Origin: Megasphaera hominis
GTDB lineage: Bacteria > Bacillota > Negativicutes > Veillonellales > Megasphaeraceae
NCBI RefSeq assembly: GCF_014269395.1
Contig: NZ_JACOGK010000014.1
Location: forward strand, 1-64,000
Length of the DNA: 64,000 nt
Reading direction: 5' to 3'
The notes under the pieces are model-generated. The model was not told where the DNA came from. It saw only the letters and a list, made by a program, of their open reading frames with translations, and did not search any database. Made by a program: the position numbers and the translations under genes. Of this stretch, positions 61,858 through 64,000 are shown in pieces (within the stretch, counting starts at the first letter, position 1; every line of letters starts with the position of its first letter).

Positions 61858-64000
61858 ATGAAAAAGAAAGTCATGGATAAGAAAGCACAAGCTGCAGCGG
61901 CTGCTACACAGGCAGCCCTCCAGGCAGAAGCAGCGCTTACCGTAACGGATCTGCTGCGGCAGCTGGGCACGTCCCAAGACGGCCTGAGCGAAGCAGAAGC
62001 AGCACAGAGCCGGGAAGCAAACGGCGAAAACCGGGTTACACGGGAAAAGAAAAAGTCCATAGGCCGTCGTCTGACGGAAGCCTTTGTCAATCCCTTTACG
62101 ATCATCCTCGTCTTCCTGGCGGCCGTTTCTGTCGTGACGGATATGATCATCCCGATCATGCAGCACAATATGGACGACTACAATCCGGCTACGGTCATCA
62201 TTATTTCCGTGTTGGTCATCCTTTCGGGGACCCTCCGCTTTGTCCAGGAAACGCGCAGTGGTGATGCGGCAGCTAAGCTCCTGGAACTGATTACGACGAC
62301 CTGCACGGTCATCCGCAAGGGCGAAGGGAAGAAGGAAATTCCCTTGCAGGATGTCGCCGTCGGCGATCTCGTCTTTCTTTCGGCGGGCGATATGGTACCG
62401 GCAGACGTGCGCATTATAAAAGCGAAGGATCTCTTCGTCAGCCAGGCCTCCCTGACCGGTGAAAGTGCGCCCCAGGAAAAGGTACCATCTGTCGCAGCCG
62501 GTCATGAAGCCGTAACGGAACTGACGAACCTGGCCTTTATGGGGACTAATGTCATCAGCGGCTCTGCTACAGGCGTAGTCCTGCGCAACGGCGACCGCAC
62601 CCTCTTTGGCAGCCTGGCCAGCTCTATGGCCCAAGAAGCACCGGAAACAAACTTTACGAAAGGCGTCAACTCCGTGTCGTGGATCCTCATCCGCTTCATG
62701 CTGGCCATGGTGCCCTTCGTCTTCATCATCAACGGCCTCACCAAGGGCAACTGGATCGCCGCCTTCCTCTTCGCGATTTCCGTAGCCGTCGGCCTGACGC
62801 CGGAAATGCTGCCCATGATCGTCACGACCTGCCTGGCTAAGGGCGCCGTTTCCATGTCGGAAAAGAAGACCGTCGTCAAGAGCCTCAACTCCATTCAGAG
62901 CTTTGGCGCCATGGACGTTCTCTGTACGGATAAGACGGGGACCCTGAGGCAGGACCGGGTGGCTCTCGAATACCACCTCAACGCCTTTGGCCAGCCGAGC
63001 CAGCGCGTACTGCGCTATGCCTATTTGAACAGCTATTTCCAGACGGGCTACAAAAACTTTATGGACCGTGCCGTCATCGCCCGGACGGAACGGGAAGAAA
63101 CAGAAGACCCGCGCCTCATCGATTTGTCTGAAACGTATACCAAGGTCGATGAAATCCCCTTTGATTTCTCGCGGCGCCGCCTGTCGGTCCTCGTGCGTGA
63201 CCGCTCTGGCAGCACGCGCATGATCACTAAAGGGGCCGTAGAAGAAATGCTCGCTATTTGCACCTATGCCGAACAGGGCAGTGACGACGTACCCCTTACG
63301 GACGACCTGCGCCGGCAGATCCTGTCCGTAGCAGATAAGCTTAACGACGAAGGCATGCGCGTCATCGCCTTAGCCCGTAAGAACGATCCTGCACCGGTCG
63401 GCGCCTTTGGCGTCAAGGACGAAGGGGACATGATCTTCATGGGTTACCTGGCCTTCCTCGATCCGCCTAAGGATACGGCCATGACGGCTATTGCCGCCCT
63501 GAAGGACCACGGCGTCGTCACCAAGGTCCTCACAGGGGATAACGAAAAGACGACGCGCTGCATTTGCCGCCAGGTCGGCCTGCCTGTAGACCACATCCTC
63601 TTAGGCAGTGATCTTGAAAACATGGATGACGAAACGCTCCAAAAAGAAGCAGAACGGACGACGGTCTTTGCCAAGTTATCGCCGGACCAGAAAGCCCGCG
63701 TCGTCACAGCCCTGCAGGCAGCAGGCCACACCGTAGGCTTCATGGGCGACGGCATCAACGATGCGCCGGCCTTAAAGCTCGCCGATATCGGTATTTCCGT
63801 CGACAGCGCCGTCGATATTGCCAAGGAATCGGCCGACATTATCCTCCTGGAAAAGAGCCTCATGGTTCTCGAACAGGGGATTATCGAAGGCCGCAAGACC
63901 TATGCCAACATGATCAAATACATCAAGATGACGGCGTCGTCCAACTTTGGCAATATGTTTTCCGTTCTAGCTGCCAGTGTCCTCCTGCCGTTTTTGCCCA
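61858..64000 (+). CDS. mgtA: MgtA-type magnesium-transporting P-type ATPase (runs off window)
   Basis: The first 714 residues of a P3B-type Mg2+ import ATPase; the last membrane helices are outside the window. Order: N-terminal tail, first spans near 78-125, actuator loop with [10 protein letters not shown] near 202, spans near 280-330 with [20 protein letters not shown], phosphorylation site CTDKTGTL with Asp 358, nucleotide domain, and hinge [17 protein letters not shown]. The residue after DKTGTL is Arg 364 (AGG), where P-type ATPases nearly always have Thr or Ser. Expression is controlled by the M-box upstream. Confidence 0.93.
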   Translation, partial: MKKKVMDKKAQAAAAATQAALQAEAALTVTDLLRQLGTSQDGLSEAEAAQSREANGENRVTREKKKSIGRRLTEAFVNPFTIILVFLAAVSVVTDMIIPIMQHNMDDYNPATVIIISVLVILSGTLRFVQETRSGDAAAKLLELITTTCTVIRKGEGKKEIPLQDVAVGDLVFLSAGDMVPADVRIIKAKDLFVSQASLTGESAPQEKVPSVAAGHEAVTELTNLAFMGTNVISGSATGVVLRNGDRTLFGSLASSMAQEAPETNFTKGVNSVSWILIRFMLAMVPFVFIINGLTKGNWIAAFLFAISVAVGLTPEMLPMIVTTCLAKGAVSMSEKKTVVKSLNSIQSFGAMDVLCTDKTGTLRQDRVALEYHLNAFGQPSQRVLRYAYLNSYFQTGYKNFMDRAVIARTEREETEDPRLIDLSETYTKVDEIPFDFSRRRLSVLVRDRSGSTRMITKGAVEEMLAICTYAEQGSDDVPLTDDLRRQILSVADKLNDEGMRVIALARKNDPAPVGAFGVKDEGDMIFMGYLAFLDPPKDTAMTAIAALKDHGVVTKVLTGDNEKTTRCICRQVGLPVDHILLGSDLENMDDETLQKEAERTTVFAKLSPDQKARVVTALQAAGHTVGFMGDGINDAPALKLADIGISVDSAVDIAKESADIILLEKSLMVLEQGIIEGRKTYANMIKYIKMTASSNFGNMFSVLAASVLLPFLP

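Overview
The window looks like chromosome from a diderm Firmicute of the Negativicutes, most likely Megasphaera or a close relative (inference from gene content; no database search was possible). The genetics are Firmicute-like: a tRNA-Trp T-box in front of the trp operon, an M-box, a CIRCE site, and glmU-prs-pth order. There are also outer-envelope genes expected only in a two-membrane cell: an RND pump with its adaptor, an EptA-like phosphoethanolamine transferase and an ArnT-like lipid A glycosyltransferase. Base composition is moderately GC-rich except in the 33.8-38.7 kb insert, which is clearly AT-richer.

Layout. 0-2.6 kb: end of a probable IS, a LysR gene it has cut, an M20 amidohydrolase and a small flavodoxin. 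3-10.7 kb: MFS carrier, RND efflux pair, ClC chloride transporter. 10.8-15.8 kb: 3D-domain cell-wall protein, glmU, prs, pth, metallo-hydrolase. 16-20.3 kb: methionine gamma-lyase, an NhaC-family carrier and a LysR regulator, with a shared box upstream of the first two. 20.6-28.2 kb: cobalamin adenosyltransferase, then trpEGDCFBA behind a T-box whose specifier is TGG. 28.2-28.8 kb: an orphan transcription unit with good promoter and terminator but no intact gene. 28.9-33.2 kb: AmmeMemoRadiSam pair and EptA-like transferase. 33.4-38.8 kb: tRNA-Asp/Phe/Leu with a 5-kb integrative element in tRNA-Leu (Tyr integrase, repressor-like HTH protein, frameshifted HUH Rep, Ser recombinase, long repeats). 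38.8-40.9 kb: methylase-like/specificity fusion lacking the NPPF motif, driven by a consensus promoter bracketed by an exact 19-bp repeat, plus a 67-aa partner. 41-51.5 kb: pyridoxamine kinase, DUF488, CytX-like carrier, CIRCE-controlled Hsp20, broken epimerase, ArnT-like transferase, two-component system, DAHP synthase, tandem ACT protein, flavodoxin, DUF1294. 51.5-57.5 kb: sigma-54 activator and a four-gene acid-degradation cassette (AtuA, AtuA-like small protein, CoA transferase, CitMHS carrier). 58-64 kb: DUF3311/SSS symporter, second M20 amidohydrolase, and an M-box leader with an upstream ORF and a hidden ribosome site before an MgtA-type ATPase that runs off the edge.

How parts fit. 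The mgl/NhaC/LysR group is probably one sulfur-amino-acid regulon. DAHP synthase and the trp operon both serve aromatic synthesis but lie 20 kb apart. The items most likely to be new are the methylase-like repressor candidate (38.8-40.9 kb), the two-tier magnesium leader (61.4-61.9 kb), the orphan unit at 28.2-28.8 kb and the AtuA/CoA-transferase cassette.
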